A stretch of DNA of 38,777 bases from Micrococcaceae bacterium. Lineage in GTDB: Bacteria > Actinomycetota > Actinomycetes > Actinomycetales > Micrococcaceae. This document shows positions 1 to 8,501 of this stretch, piece after piece. Every line of letters begins with the position of its first letter. Position 1 is the first letter of the stretch. The DNA lies in NCBI GenBank assembly GCA_030452125.1, contig JAKDMV010000015.1:1-38777 (forward strand), written 5' to 3'. The notes below the pieces were generated by a model, which was given only the letters and a program-made list of their open reading frames with translations, ran no database searches and had not been told where the DNA came from. The position numbers and the translations under genes were made by a program.

Positions 1-419
1 GTGCGGGGGCGCCGGCGGACGGGATCCGACTTCGGGCCCGAGCCGACCAGCGGGCCTGGGGCCTGCTCCTCGACGGACGCCTCGGCCACCTCCCCGGGGG
101 TCGGGGCCGGCGGCGGGGCAGCGCCGTCAGTGGGCGCCGGGGCGGCCGTGGCTTCCGGCTCGGCCGGGGCGCCGGGCTGTTGCCCGATTTCGTCGACGGA
201 GAACAGCGGCTGGCCGACTTCCACGACCTGTCCTTCGGCGGCGTGCAGTTCGGTGACCACCCCGGCATACGGGCTGGGCAGTTCGACCAGGGACTTGGCG
301 GTCTCGATCTCCACGAAGACCTGGTTGATCTCCACATGGTCGCCGGTCTTGACCTTCCAAGAGGCGATATCGGCCTCGGTCAGGCCTTCGCCGACATCGG
401 GCAGGTTGAAGGTACTCAT
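1..419 (-). CDS. bkdC: Dihydrolipoamide acyltransferase (E2) of branched-chain 2-oxo acid dehydrogenase, N-terminal part
   Basis: The gene starts at 419 and runs off the left edge, leaving 139 codons. Residues 1-80 form a lipoyl domain that begins [18 protein letters not shown] and carries the lipoylation site EIETAKS with Lys42. After it comes an Ala/Pro/Glu-rich flexible linker (about 83-125) and the start of a basic stretch (PVRRRPR) that normally leads into the E1/E3-binding domain. The catalytic domain lies outside the window. It follows the E1 alpha and beta genes on the same strand with a 41-base gap, so it is the E2 of the same complex, passing the acyl group from E1 to CoA. E2 identity is certain from the lipoyl domain; branched-chain rather than pyruvate specificity is inferred from the E1 subunits. 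Confidence 0.9.
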   Translation of the reverse strand, partial: MSTFNLPDVGEGLTEADIASWKVKTGDHVEINQVFVEIETAKSLVELPSPYAGVVTELHAAEGQVVEVGQPLFSVDEIGQQPGAPAEPEATAAPAPTDGAAPPPAPTPGEVAEASVEEQAPGPLVGSGPKSDPVRRRPR

Positions 420-460
420 GGGTGGCTCCTTGGGCGCATGCTGTTCGGGGTCCCGGGCAT

Positions 461-1435
461 CTAGTACTCGAACGAACGATCCACGGCATCGAGCAGCTTG
501 TCGATATCCGGCAGGTACTGGTCCTCGACCTTGGCCACGGGGTAGGGCATGTGGAATCCGCCCACGCGGATCACGGGGGCCTCCAGCGAAAGGAAGGCCC
601 GCTCCGAGACCCGGGCGGCGATCTCGCCGCCGATGCCTCCGAACGTGGGGGCTTCATGGGTGACGATGAGCCGGCCGGTCTTGCGGACCGAATCGGTGAT
701 GGTGTCGAAATCGATCGGACTGATCGAGCGCAGGTCCACCACCTCGATGCTGCGCCCGTCCTCCGTGGCTGCCTCGGCGGCAGCCAGGGCCACCGGGACC
801 AACGGACCATAGGTGACGATCGTGGCGTCGGTCCCCTCACGGATGACCTGGGCGCTGAAGGCATCCTGCGCCGGATTCTCGGTATCGACCTCGCCCTTGA
901 GCCAATAGCGGCGTTTGGGTTCGAAGAAGATGACCGGGTCCTGGCATGCTGCCGCTTGCTGGATCATCCAGTAGGCGTCGTGGGGGTTCGACGGGGTGAT
1001 GATGCGCAGGCCCGCGGTATGGGCGAAGAGTGCCTCGGGTGATTCCGAATGGTGTTCGATGGATCCGATGCCACCGCCGTAGGGGATCCGGATGACCACG
1101 GGGGCGCCGAAACGGCCCTCGGAGCGGGCGCGCATCTTGGCCAGCTGGGTCGTGATCTGGTTGAACCCGGGGAAGACGAAGCCGTCGAATTGGATTTCGG
1201 CGATCGGCTTGTAGCCGCGCAGGCTCATGCCGATCGAGGTGCCGATGATCCCGGATTCGGCCAACGGGGAATCGATGACGCGTGAGGTCCCGAAATCGGC
1301 CATGAGCCCCTCGGTGACCCGATACACCCCGCCGAGCCGGCCGATGTCCTCACCGATCAGCAAGGATTTGGGGTTCTCCTCCAGCACGCGGCGCAGGCCG
1401 GTGGACAGGGCCTTGGCCATGGTCATCCTGGTCAT
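461..1435 (-). CDS. bkdB: Branched-chain 2-oxo acid dehydrogenase E1 component, beta subunit
   Basis: 324 residues, the usual size for an E1 beta subunit. It has the transketolase-like pyrimidine-binding domain (about residues 4-175, with [17 protein letters not shown] and the [12 protein letters not shown] segment) and the C-terminal transketolase domain (about 190-315, [19 protein letters not shown]). The start codon overlaps the stop of the alpha gene by four bases (ATGA at 1432-1435), which implies translational coupling and a 1:1 subunit ratio. With alpha it forms the ThDP-dependent decarboxylase that oxidises the 2-oxo acids from Val, Leu and Ile; the products also prime branched fatty acids, a trait of this family of bacteria. 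Pyruvate as an additional substrate cannot be excluded. Confidence 0.92.
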   Translation of the reverse strand: MTRMTMAKALSTGLRRVLEENPKSLLIGEDIGRLGGVYRVTEGLMADFGTSRVIDSPLAESGIIGTSIGMSLRGYKPIAEIQFDGFVFPGFNQITTQLAKMRARSEGRFGAPVVIRIPYGGGIGSIEHHSESPEALFAHTAGLRIITPSNPHDAYWMIQQAAACQDPVIFFEPKRRYWLKGEVDTENPAQDAFSAQVIREGTDATIVTYGPLVPVALAAAEAATEDGRSIEVVDLRSISPIDFDTITDSVRKTGRLIVTHEAPTFGGIGGEIAARVSERAFLSLEAPVIRVGGFHMPYPVAKVEDQYLPDIDKLLDAVDRSFEY

Positions 1436-2595
1436 CGGGGACCTCCGGATCCGGGGGTTGCTGCCGGGTCGGCATCGGTGAAGCCCGCCTCGTAGCGGCG
1501 ATGGAATTCCAGTTCCTCGCGGACCAGCGGGTGCGCTTCGGCGTAGACGTTGGCGAAGGACTGGGCCAGGGTCGGGTCCGGGAAGTCCATGGCCTCCCGG
1601 CGGACCCGGGCAGCCATCTCATCCCCGTCCGCCGAAAGCCGGGCGAAGAAGTCCTCGTCGACCAGTTCCGCGGCGCGCAGGTACTTCTCCAGCCGGGCCA
1701 GCGGGTCCTTGAGATCCCAGGATTCCTCTTCGTCCGTCGTGCGGTATTTCGTGGGGTCGTCGGCCGTGGTGTGGGCGCTGCGTCGGTAGGTCTGCGCTTC
1801 GATCAGCACCGGTCCCCCGCCGCCACGGGCGTGCTCGAGGGCCCACCGGGTGACCGCATGCACGGCCAGGACGTCGTTGCCGTCCACGTGGATGCCCGGG
1901 AAGCCGTACCCGGCGGCCCGCGCGGCCAGCGGCACCCGGGACTGGACCTCGAAGGGGACCGAGATGGCCCACTGGTTGTTCTGGCAGAAGAAGACCACCG
2001 GGGACTGGTTGCTCGCGGCGAAGACCATCGATTCGTGGGTATCGCCCTCGGAGGAGGCACCATCACCGAAGTACGCGACGACGGCGGTACCCTCCTGCGC
2101 CAGACGCTCCTCGTCCCAGTCGGCCTGGTCGCGTTGGATGCCCATCGCATAGCCGACGGCATGGGGCATCTGGGCGGCCAGCACCATCGTGTACATGTGG
2201 AAGTTGTTCTCCCGCGGATCCCATCCACCGTTGGAGATGCCGCGGAAGACGCGGAGCATCTGCGGGAAATCGACGTCGCGGGTCAGCGCGACGCCATGCT
2301 CGCGATAGGTCGGGAAGAGGTAGTCGCGGGCTTCGGTGGCCCGGCCGGAACCGATCTGCGCGGCTTCCTGGCCACGCAACGGCACCCAGAGCGCCAGTTG
2401 CCCCTGCCTCTGCAAGGCGGTGGCTTCCTCGTCGAACCGGCGGGTCAGCGCCATATCGCGGTAGAAGCCGCGGAGCGCATCGGCATCCACATCCGCCAGA
2501 TAGGGCGAATACTCGCTGTCGGTGACGAGTTCTCCATCCGGCGTCAGCAACTGGATCAGCTCCGGTGCCGCGGCCGCCTGGGCGGTTGAGGTCAT
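1432..2595 (-). CDS. bkdA: Branched-chain 2-oxo acid dehydrogenase E1 component, alpha subunit
   Basis: 387 residues. The ThDP-binding motif is clear: GDGA at 177-180, then SSEGDTHE, ending in NN at 206-207 (QNNQWAIS). The phosphorylation-loop-like segment HTTADDPTKYR is more typical of branched-chain than of pyruvate E1 alpha subunits. It is the first gene of the bkdA-bkdB-bkdC run and overlaps bkdB by four bases. A weak GAAGGG lies 11 bases before the ATG. A long inverted repeat (2621-2658) lies just upstream, between this gene and the aminotransferase gene, so the operon may be read either from a promoter in that spacer or through from the aminotransferase. Confidence 0.93.
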   Translation of the reverse strand: MTSTAQAAAAPELIQLLTPDGELVTDSEYSPYLADVDADALRGFYRDMALTRRFDEEATALQRQGQLALWVPLRGQEAAQIGSGRATEARDYLFPTYREHGVALTRDVDFPQMLRVFRGISNGGWDPRENNFHMYTMVLAAQMPHAVGYAMGIQRDQADWDEERLAQEGTAVVAYFGDGASSEGDTHESMVFAASNQSPVVFFCQNNQWAISVPFEVQSRVPLAARAAGYGFPGIHVDGNDVLAVHAVTRWALEHARGGGGPVLIEAQTYRRSAHTTADDPTKYRTTDEEESWDLKDPLARLEKYLRAAELVDEDFFARLSADGDEMAARVRREAMDFPDPTLAQSFANVYAEAHPLVREELEFHRRYEAGFTDADPAATPGSGGPR

Positions 2596-2620
2596 GCGCG
2601 TGGGTACCCTTCACTTAGAA

Positions 2621-2658
2621 ATATGCCTCCCGCGGCATAGGTTCCGCAGGAGGCATAT
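2621..2658 (-). repeat. Long inverted repeat in the bkd leader
   Basis: Arms ATATGCCTCC (2621-2630) and GGAGGCATAT (2649-2658) are perfect complements. The pairing continues inward for four more base pairs after one mismatch, leaving an 8-base loop. On the minus strand it follows the aminotransferase stop by about 60 bases, precedes the bkdA start by about 25 bases, and is followed by ATTTCT. It could be a terminator/attenuator after the aminotransferase or a regulator-binding dyad. There is too little room for a whole promoter between it and bkdA. Confidence 0.6.
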
Positions 2659-2717
2659 AACGGAAATACCACTCCAGCCTACTGGCCCGTGGGCCCGTGG
2701 CCGGAACCGGCTACCGG

Positions 2718-3839
2718 CTAGGAAACGGCGGGTCGTTTTGGATACTTGCTACAAACCTCGAGGAAACGCGTATTGGCCTCCTCCTCGCCGATGCTCACCC
2801 GCAGGCCCTCGACACCGAAGGCCCGCACGGACAGTGCCTGCTCGTCGGCAACCCGGGCGAAATCGGGGGTATCGGCCCCGAAGTCGAGCCAGATGAAGTT
2901 GCCCTGGGGGTCGGGGACCTCCCAGCCGATGGCCCGCAGACCCTCCACGACACGGGTCCGTTCGTCGACCAGGTGTTGTACCCTTTCGACAACCTGGTCG
3001 ATGTTCTCGATCGAGGCGACCGCCGCCTTCTCGGCCAGACTGGATACCGCGAACGGGGTGGCGATGACGCGCAGGTACTGCGTGATGGACGGATGCGAGA
3101 TGGAGTAGCCGACGCGCAGGTTGGCCAGCGAGTGGGCCTTGGAGAAGGTTCGCAGGACCACGACGTTCGGGTACTTCCGGTACATCTCGATGCCGTCGAC
3201 GGCATCCTCGAGGCGGACGAACTCGTTATAGGCCTCATCGATGACGATGAGTACGTTTGCCGGGACCGAGTTGATGAACTTCTCCACCTCGGCGGTCGTC
3301 AGCGCCGGGCCGGTGGGGTTGTTGGGGGTGCAGAGCATCACGACGGAGGTCTGGGCATTCACGGCTGCCGCCATGGCGTCGAGGTCATGACGCCCGTCGG
3401 GCAGGTTCGGGATCTCCACGGCATCCGCGCCGGTGGTCTGGACCACGATCGGGTAGGCCTCGAAGGAGCGCCAGGCGTAGATGACCTCATCGGCGACGTC
3501 ATCGTCGTTCTGGCCGGCAAAGGTCTGCAGGATCTGGGTCAGCGCGCCGAGGCTGCCGGCGCCGGTGACGATGTCTTCGGCGGGAACGTCGAGGTATCCG
3601 GCCAGTGATTCGCGTAGCTTCGTTGCCAGCGGGTCCGGGTACCTGTTGTAGTCCACACCCTCGCGGATGGCCTCCATGACTGCCGGGACGGGACCCAGCG
3701 GGTTCTCGTTGGAGGACATCTTATAAGAGGTGAGGCCGGAGACGGCGGTCGGAGGTTTGCCCGCGGCATACTTCGGAAGCAGATCCAGCACCGGACGTGG
3801 TTGCACCTTGACGGGGGTGGCGGGGTTCTTATTGCTCAT
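2718..3839 (-). CDS. Histidinol-phosphate/aromatic amino acid aminotransferase (HisC/Pat type)
   Basis: 373 residues, class I/II PLP aminotransferase of the HisC/Pat branch. Visible motifs are SSNENPLGP (42-50), TPNNPTGP (171-178), DEAY (201-204) and the PLP lysine in SKAHSLANLRVGY (Lys234). It moves an amino group between glutamate and aromatic 2-oxo acids or histidinol phosphate. It sits directly before the bkd genes, an arrangement that fits removal of amino groups ahead of oxidative decarboxylation, although a true hisC role or a phenylalanine-aminotransferase (pat) role cannot be separated by eye. The start at 3839 is supported by a TAGGGT hexamer ending 6 bases before the ATG and by the lack of a ribosome binding site, so the mRNA is probably leaderless. 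Confidence 0.85.
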   Translation of the reverse strand: MSNKNPATPVKVQPRPVLDLLPKYAAGKPPTAVSGLTSYKMSSNENPLGPVPAVMEAIREGVDYNRYPDPLATKLRESLAGYLDVPAEDIVTGAGSLGALTQILQTFAGQNDDDVADEVIYAWRSFEAYPIVVQTTGADAVEIPNLPDGRHDLDAMAAAVNAQTSVVMLCTPNNPTGPALTTAEVEKFINSVPANVLIVIDEAYNEFVRLEDAVDGIEMYRKYPNVVVLRTFSKAHSLANLRVGYSISHPSITQYLRVIATPFAVSSLAEKAAVASIENIDQVVERVQHLVDERTRVVEGLRAIGWEVPDPQGNFIWLDFGADTPDFARVADEQALSVRAFGVEGLRVSIGEEEANTRFLEVCSKYPKRPAVS

Positions 3840-3845
3840 GTCTCT

Positions 3846-3851
3846 ACCCTA
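3846..3851 (-). promoter_or_regulatory. Probable -10 element of a leaderless aminotransferase mRNA
   Basis: TAGGGT on the minus strand fits TANNNT and ends 6 bases before the ATG at 3839. There is no Shine-Dalgarno sequence in between. The -35 region is not recognisable. Confidence 0.45.
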
Positions 3852-3954
3852 GCGTCGCCACGGCCTCCCCCGCCGCCCGGACCCCGGCATGGCTCGCCGA
3901 TCCACCGGCCCCGAAACACCGGTCCTCCGGGTGGCGGTATGGAAAGATGGCAGG

Positions 3955-4365
3955 ATGCTGCGCTTCATCGTCAGAGTCATCGTCAACGCCGTGGCCCTCG
4001 CTGCCGCCGCCTGGATCATCCCGGGGATCTCCGTCGGCTCCTCGGCCGCGAGCCAAGCCACGGGGAACGACAGTGCGGGCACCGTGGTGGCCTACCTGTT
4101 CATCGGCCTGATCTTCGGGATCGTCAACGCCGTGGTCCGCCCGATCATCAGCTTCCTCTCGGTACCCATCACCTGCCTGACCCTGGGGCTGTTCGCGATC
4201 GTCATCAACGCGGCCATGCTGCTGCTGACCTCCTGGTTGAGCAGCTACACCCCCATCGGCCTGCATGTGGACACGTTCTTCTGGGATGCGGTCCTGGGCT
4301 CGCTCATCATCAGCATCGTCTCGGCACTGATTGGTTGGGTCGTCCCGGACCGCCACGACCGCTAG
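3955..4365 (+). CDS. Phage holin family IV-like small membrane protein
   Basis: 136 residues from the ATG at 3955, chosen because GGAAAG lies 8 bases upstream and the reading starts straight into a hydrophobic segment (MLRFIVRVIVNAVALAAAAWIIPG). Four transmembrane segments can be drawn (about 4-24, 46-66, 70-92, 108-130). The sequence pattern, including IFGIVNAVVRPIISFLSVPITCLTLGLF, matches the small 4-TM superfamily annotated as mycobacterial phage holin IV or YvlD. This is a chromosomal housekeeping family of unknown role and not evidence of a prophage. It is divergent from the aminotransferase gene and convergent with the hydrolase gene. An in-frame start at 3889 exists but has no supporting signal. 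Confidence 0.8.
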   Translation: MLRFIVRVIVNAVALAAAAWIIPGISVGSSAASQATGNDSAGTVVAYLFIGLIFGIVNAVVRPIISFLSVPITCLTLGLFAIVINAAMLLLTSWLSSYTPIGLHVDTFFWDAVLGSLIISIVSALIGWVVPDRHDR

Positions 4366-4372
4366 GAACCCA

Positions 4373-4391
4373 CGCCGCCTCTAATGCGGCG
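4373..4391. terminator. Hairpin between convergent genes
   Basis: CGCCGC (4373-4378) pairs with GCGGCG (4386-4391) around a 7-base loop. It spans the 15-base gap between the membrane protein stop and the hydrolase stop and overlaps the latter. No T run follows on either strand, so it is at best a weak bidirectional terminator. Confidence 0.35.
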
Positions 4392-5844
4392 GGGTGCTGT
4401 CCAAGGCCCGATGTCTCGGGCGCCCCGGCGGGCGGCGGACCGGTTTGATCCGGGCCTTGCGTGGCCCGGTCGACGGCACGCGACGGAGCTTGACCGTGGT
4501 CACGGTGGCCGTGGTGGCGCCGGCGAACAGGGTCCCCAGGGCAGAACGGGCCTCCACGACGCCGGGGTCGTCGCTGGTGGCCAGTTCCCCTGAAAGCTGC
4601 GTGTAGTTGCCCAGCTGGTGCGCGGCCCCGAACCCACCGGCTTGCAGATCGGTATCCGGGGCATACCCCTCGAAGTGCACAGTGACCTGGTTGCTGCTCT
4701 CGGGGTTGGGGCGGCCATCCAGGCCCGGCACCATGTCATCGACATGCTCCAGGTGCAGCCCGCGGGTGCCCTCGGGCAGCACCGTGCTGCCGACGGGCGA
4801 TCCGGTGGTGACGACGTAGTCGACGTCGTACCGGGCCACCAGGTCCTCATCCACGGCCAGGTTCGCCGCATGGATCCCCCCTTGGCTGTATCCGGTGATG
4901 ACCAGCCGGTCCCCCGGGCGGGCCCCGGACGCGTCCAGCGCCTCGGCCGCGGCCTGGGCCACCTGCCTGCTGCCCATCCCGGTCCCCTCCACGATGCCTG
5001 ATTCGTCGAAGGGATTCCTCGAGGCCCAGTACCGCCCCTGCCGGGCCGGTTGGGTCCCCGGGATCGTCAGGACATGAACGGGCCCGCGCGCTGTCCGGGT
5101 GGTGGTGACCAGCACCGCCCCCTCCCCCGAGACCTGCGCCTCCGCCCGGCGTTGGAGATCCATCAGGTCCGGCACCGTGCCCTCGAAGGCCTCCGGTGCC
5201 GCCGTCGACACGGCCCCGAGGCGAATGGTCCGCACATTGAAGATCCATCGCACGGCGGCCAGCCCGGAGAGCCCGATGGCCATCCGTTCGGCCACCCCGC
5301 TGCGGAAGGGGCCCCCATGATCCCGATCCCCCAGCAGGCGGGCGACCACCGAGGACGCGGCCGCCATCGAGGGATCCGAGGCGGGCCGGCCACCGAGCAG
5401 CAACCAGGGAAGTCCGTAACCGGGAGCCGCATTGATCAGGTCCTCGGTGGTCTGCGTATCCGGATGGCCATGATTGGAGGAGAACCGGTCCTGCACGGCG
5501 GCAGGTAGCACGGCGGAGCGTTGCTCATAGGCCTTCAAGGCCGCCCTGCGTTCAGCCTGCTCATAGATTGCCCGGCTGGCATCGAGCCCGGCCCGGCACT
5601 CTTCCACGGTGTCGCCGACCCCGATCGCCAGTTGGTTCCCCGAGCGTAGATACGCCTCGGCCGCGGAGGGGAGGAACCGCCCCTCGACGGCGACCGGGGG
5701 CCCGGCATCGGCCAGAGCGGTGGTGATCAGCATCCGGGCCGCGATCAGACACTCGCCGGCCCGGGCCAGCCGTGCCGCGGCGCGTTCGAATTCGTCGAGT
5801 TGGAAGTCGGCGCTGGGAGAACCCCCCGAGCTGGAATGGCTCAC
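4381..5844 (-). CDS. Large alpha/beta hydrolase with a helical N-terminal domain
   Basis: 487 residues. The N-terminal 110 residues are Ala/Glu/Arg-rich and predicted helical, resembling the helical arms of WXG100/ESX-type proteins. From about 240 there is an alpha/beta hydrolase core: HVLTIPGTQP (258-266), the nucleophile elbow GYSQGG with Ser320, an acid candidate in HVDDMVPGLDG (Asp369/Asp370) and a His candidate in AAHQLGNY (His409). This gives a full Ser-Asp-His triad of lipase/esterase type. The last 40 residues are Arg/Pro-rich and basic. There is no signal peptide. The ATG overlaps the stop of the small upstream gene by four bases, so the two are made together. A substrate cannot be named; lipase, thioesterase or toxin-like roles are all open. 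Confidence 0.75.
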   Translation of the reverse strand: MSHSSSGGSPSADFQLDEFERAAARLARAGECLIAARMLITTALADAGPPVAVEGRFLPSAAEAYLRSGNQLAIGVGDTVEECRAGLDASRAIYEQAERRAALKAYEQRSAVLPAAVQDRFSSNHGHPDTQTTEDLINAAPGYGLPWLLLGGRPASDPSMAAASSVVARLLGDRDHGGPFRSGVAERMAIGLSGLAAVRWIFNVRTIRLGAVSTAAPEAFEGTVPDLMDLQRRAEAQVSGEGAVLVTTTRTARGPVHVLTIPGTQPARQGRYWASRNPFDESGIVEGTGMGSRQVAQAAAEALDASGARPGDRLVITGYSQGGIHAANLAVDEDLVARYDVDYVVTTGSPVGSTVLPEGTRGLHLEHVDDMVPGLDGRPNPESSNQVTVHFEGYAPDTDLQAGGFGAAHQLGNYTQLSGELATSDDPGVVEARSALGTLFAGATTATVTTVKLRRVPSTGPRKARIKPVRRPPGRPRHRALDSTPPH

Positions 5845-6074
5845 GGGGCACCGGCCAGCGCGGAGGCCCGTTCACTGGCGAAGGCCACCAAGGCGTCCTC
5901 CAATTCGCGCGGCAGGGCCTCGAGCTGGCCCAGGCATGACTCGAGCCGGCGGCGGTAGGCCATCCCGGCCGGGGACCGCCAGTCCACGTTCAAGGCGGCC
6001 AACAACTGCCCCCTGGCTTCGGAGACCTCCCCCAGCGCCAGACGCGTCCTGGTTTCCATCACCTCACGATCCAC
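5841..6074 (-). CDS. Small WXG100-like helical protein, partner of the hydrolase
   Basis: 77 residues from a GTG at 6074, chosen because GGAGG lies 7 bases upstream; a longer frame reaches an ATG at 6149 and a shorter one an ATG at 6059. Two helices flank a central turn, ALNVDWRSPAG, which resembles the W-x-G turn of WXG100 proteins (Trp then Ser-Pro-Ala-Gly rather than a strict WxG). The gene ends inside the start of the hydrolase gene (ATGA overlap), so an obligate pair is likely. WXG100-type partners are often exported by type VII systems or form heterodimers with the helical part of a larger protein; no type VII secretion genes are in this window. Family assignment is inference from pattern and length. 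Confidence 0.6.
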   Translation of the reverse strand: MDREVMETRTRLALGEVSEARGQLLAALNVDWRSPAGMAYRRRLESCLGQLEALPRELEDALVAFASERASALAGAP

Positions 6075-6260
6075 CAGCACCCCTCCCGCCTCCGGACCCC
6101 GTCCGAGGTCTCCATGTCGCCGCGGATACCCCCACGGTAGGAGAAGCACCGGACCGGCACAGGCCCCGCCGTCGTTCTTGTGGATATCCGCGCGCCCGGC
6201 CCGCCGCGGGAGAGGTCATCCGGTCCCGCCCCGGGCACGGCTCATGAAACAATGGGCCCC

Positions 6261-7670
6261 ATGGCTGAATCCGCGCGCACCTCCCTTGCATCCGAACCGC
6301 TGGCCCTTGGCGCCCTCGACGGACGGTACCGTCCGGCCGTGGCCCCGCTGGTCGACCACCTTTCCGAGGCGGCCCTGAACCGAAACCGGGTCCACGTCGA
6401 GGTCGAATGGCTGATCCACCTGACCTCGCGGTCAGCGCTTCCGGGCGTCTCCCCACTGACCTCCGAGCAGATCACGGCCTTGCGGCGGATCGTCACCGAC
6501 TTCGATATCGACTCGGTCTCCGAACTCGCCGAGATCGAGGCCATCACCGTCCACGACGTCAAGGCCGTGGAGTACTACATCAACCGCCGCCTGCCGGGGA
6601 TCGGCATCGAGGATCTGACCCCGCTGGTGCACTTCGGGTGCACCAGCGAGGACATCAACAACCTCTCCTACGCGGTCGGGGTGAAGGACGCTGTCACGCA
6701 GGTGTGGCTCCCCGCAGCCCGGGCCCTTGTGGGGCAGATCGGCGCCATGGCCGAGACCACCCGCACCGTGCCGATGCTCTCGCGCACGCATGGCCAGCCG
6801 GCCACGCCGACGACACTGGGCAAGGAGCTCGCCGTCACCGCCTGGCGGCTGACCCGCCAGCTGGACCGGATCGAACGCACCGAGTACCTGGGCAAGATCA
6901 ACGGCGCCACCGGCACCTACGCCGCCCATTACGCTTCGGTCCCCGACACCGACTGGCAGGAGGTCTCCCGCACGTTCGTCGAAGGCCTCGGCCTGGACTG
7001 GAACCCGCTGACCACCCAGATCGAATCCCACGACTGGCAGGCCGAGCTCTACGCCGACGTCGCCCGCTACAACCGGATCCTGCACAATTTCTGCACCGAT
7101 GTGTGGAGCTACATCTCCATCGGCTACTTCGCCCAGGTCCCCGTGGCCGGGGCCACCGGGTCCTCCACGATGCCGCATAAGGTCAACCCGATCCGCTTCG
7201 AGAACGCCGAGGCCAACCTGGAGATCTCCAACGGCCTGCTGGACACCCTCGGCGCGACCCTGGTGACCAGCCGCTGGCAGCGCGACCTCACCGACTCCTC
7301 CTCGCAGCGCAACATCGGCACCGCCTTCGGCCACTCCCTGCTGTCCATCTCCAATGTGGCCAAGGGGCTGGAACGCCTCGACGTGGCCGAGGAGGTCCTG
7401 GCCGACGACCTGGAACACAACTGGGAAGTGTTGGGCGAGGCGATCCAGATGGTCATGCGGGCCGAGGCCATCGCCGGGGTCCCCGGCATGGAGAACCCGT
7501 ACGAACGGCTCAAGGAGCTCACCCGCGGACACCGGGTGGACGCGACCCGGATGAAGGAATTCGTGTCGAGCCTGGGGTTGAGCGAACAGGCGTCGGCCCG
7601 TTTGAAGGAGCTGACCCCGGGGACCTACAACGGGATTGCCGCTGAGCTGGTGGACCACCTGGGGCGGTAG
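6261..7670 (+). CDS. purB: Adenylosuccinate lyase
   Basis: 469 residues from the ATG at 6261; an ATG nine bases upstream (6252) is a possible alternative, and neither has a good ribosome binding site. It carries the superfamily signature GSSTMPHKVNP (300-310), the THGQP motif (176-180) and CTSEDINN (127-134). It is of the longer, E. coli-like PurB class. It cleaves adenylosuccinate to AMP and SAICAR to AICAR in purine synthesis, working in the cytosol as a tetramer. It stands alone on the plus strand, divergent from the WXG100-like gene and convergent with the siderophore ATPase gene, whose stop is only three bases beyond the purB stop. Confidence 0.96.
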   Translation: MAESARTSLASEPLALGALDGRYRPAVAPLVDHLSEAALNRNRVHVEVEWLIHLTSRSALPGVSPLTSEQITALRRIVTDFDIDSVSELAEIEAITVHDVKAVEYYINRRLPGIGIEDLTPLVHFGCTSEDINNLSYAVGVKDAVTQVWLPAARALVGQIGAMAETTRTVPMLSRTHGQPATPTTLGKELAVTAWRLTRQLDRIERTEYLGKINGATGTYAAHYASVPDTDWQEVSRTFVEGLGLDWNPLTTQIESHDWQAELYADVARYNRILHNFCTDVWSYISIGYFAQVPVAGATGSSTMPHKVNPIRFENAEANLEISNGLLDTLGATLVTSRWQRDLTDSSSQRNIGTAFGHSLLSISNVAKGLERLDVAEEVLADDLEHNWEVLGEAIQMVMRAEAIAGVPGMENPYERLKELTRGHRVDATRMKEFVSSLGLSEQASARLKELTPGTYNGIAAELVDHLGR

Positions 7671-7673
7671 TTC

Positions 7674-8501
7674 CTAGTCATCCCCCACGCCGGCACGGAG
7701 GTGGGGGACGACCATGGGGGTGCCCGCTTGCGGGTCGTCCATGATCTCGGCCCCCAGGCCGAAGATCCCATGCACCAGTTCCGACGTCAGGATCGACCGT
7801 GGTGTTCCGTGCGCCCGGATCGCCCCCTCCTTCATCACCACCAGATCCGAGGCGAAGCGTGCCGCCTGGTTCAGATCGTGCAACACGGCCACGATCGTCC
7901 GGCCTTCCCGGTTGAGCTCGGCGAACAGCTCCAGGAGGTCGTATTGGTGGGCGATGTCCAAAAACGTCGTCGGCTCGTCGAGCAGGATGATGTCGGTGTC
8001 CTGGGCCAGCACCATCGCCAACCAGGCCCGCTGGCGTTGGCCCCCGGAAAGGGAGGCCACGGGCGTCTGCTCCGATCCGAGGAGCCTGGTGCGTTCCAGG
8101 GCCGCGGAGATGGCCACGTCGTCGGCCGGGGACCATTGACGCAGCAGCGTGTGATGGGGGTGGCGTCCGCGGGCCACGAGCTCCCCGACGGTGATCCCCT
8201 CCGGGGCCACGGCGCCCTGGGGCAGCAACGACACCCGGCGGGCCATGGTCCGCCCGCGCAGGCGGGCCACCGGTTCCCCGTCCAGGGTGATCCTTCCGGC
8301 GGCGGGCCGGTTGACGCGGGCGAAGGCCTTGAGCAGGGTGGACTTGCCGCAACCGTTCGGGCCCACGATGACCTTGAAGTCCCCGGCGTGGATGTCCAGG
8401 TCCAGGTTCTCCACGATGGTGCGGTTCCCGTAGCCCAGACGGATGGCTTCGGCGCAGAGGAGCGGACCGCGGTGGCCGGTTTCGGCGGGTGGGCGGCTCA
8501 T
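7674..8501 (-). CDS. Iron-siderophore ABC transporter, ATP-binding protein
   Basis: 275 residues. Walker A GPNGCGKST (47-55), ABC signature LSGGQRQRA (151-159) and Walker B IILLDEP (171-177) are intact, followed by the D-loop TTFLD and the switch His in VAVLHDLNQAARF. The pattern matches FepC/FecE-type ATPases that power siderophore import across the cytoplasmic membrane. It is the last gene of the iron operon, and its start overlaps the end of the preceding permease by four bases. Confidence 0.92.
   Translation of the reverse strand: MSRPPAETGHRGPLLCAEAIRLGYGNRTIVENLDLDIHAGDFKVIVGPNGCGKSTLLKAFARVNRPAAGRITLDGEPVARLRGRTMARRVSLLPQGAVAPEGITVGELVARGRHPHHTLLRQWSPADDVAISAALERTRLLGSEQTPVASLSGGQRQRAWLAMVLAQDTDIILLDEPTTFLDIAHQYDLLELFAELNREGRTIVAVLHDLNQAARFASDLVVMKEGAIRAHGTPRSILTSELVHGIFGLGAEIMDDPQAGTPMVVPHLRAGVGDD
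7681..7708 (+). terminator. Possible purB terminator inside the end of the convergent gene
   Basis: TCCCCCAC (7681-7688) pairs with GTGGGGGA (7701-7708), with three further outer pairs (GTC/GAC) after a mismatch. It begins 10 bases after the purB stop and lies within the last codons of the ATPase gene. No T run follows. Confidence 0.35.

Noticed and set aside
3955..4365. Holin-like protein as a sign of a prophage
   Set aside because: No other phage genes are present, and this 4-TM family is a normal chromosomal membrane protein in actinobacteria.
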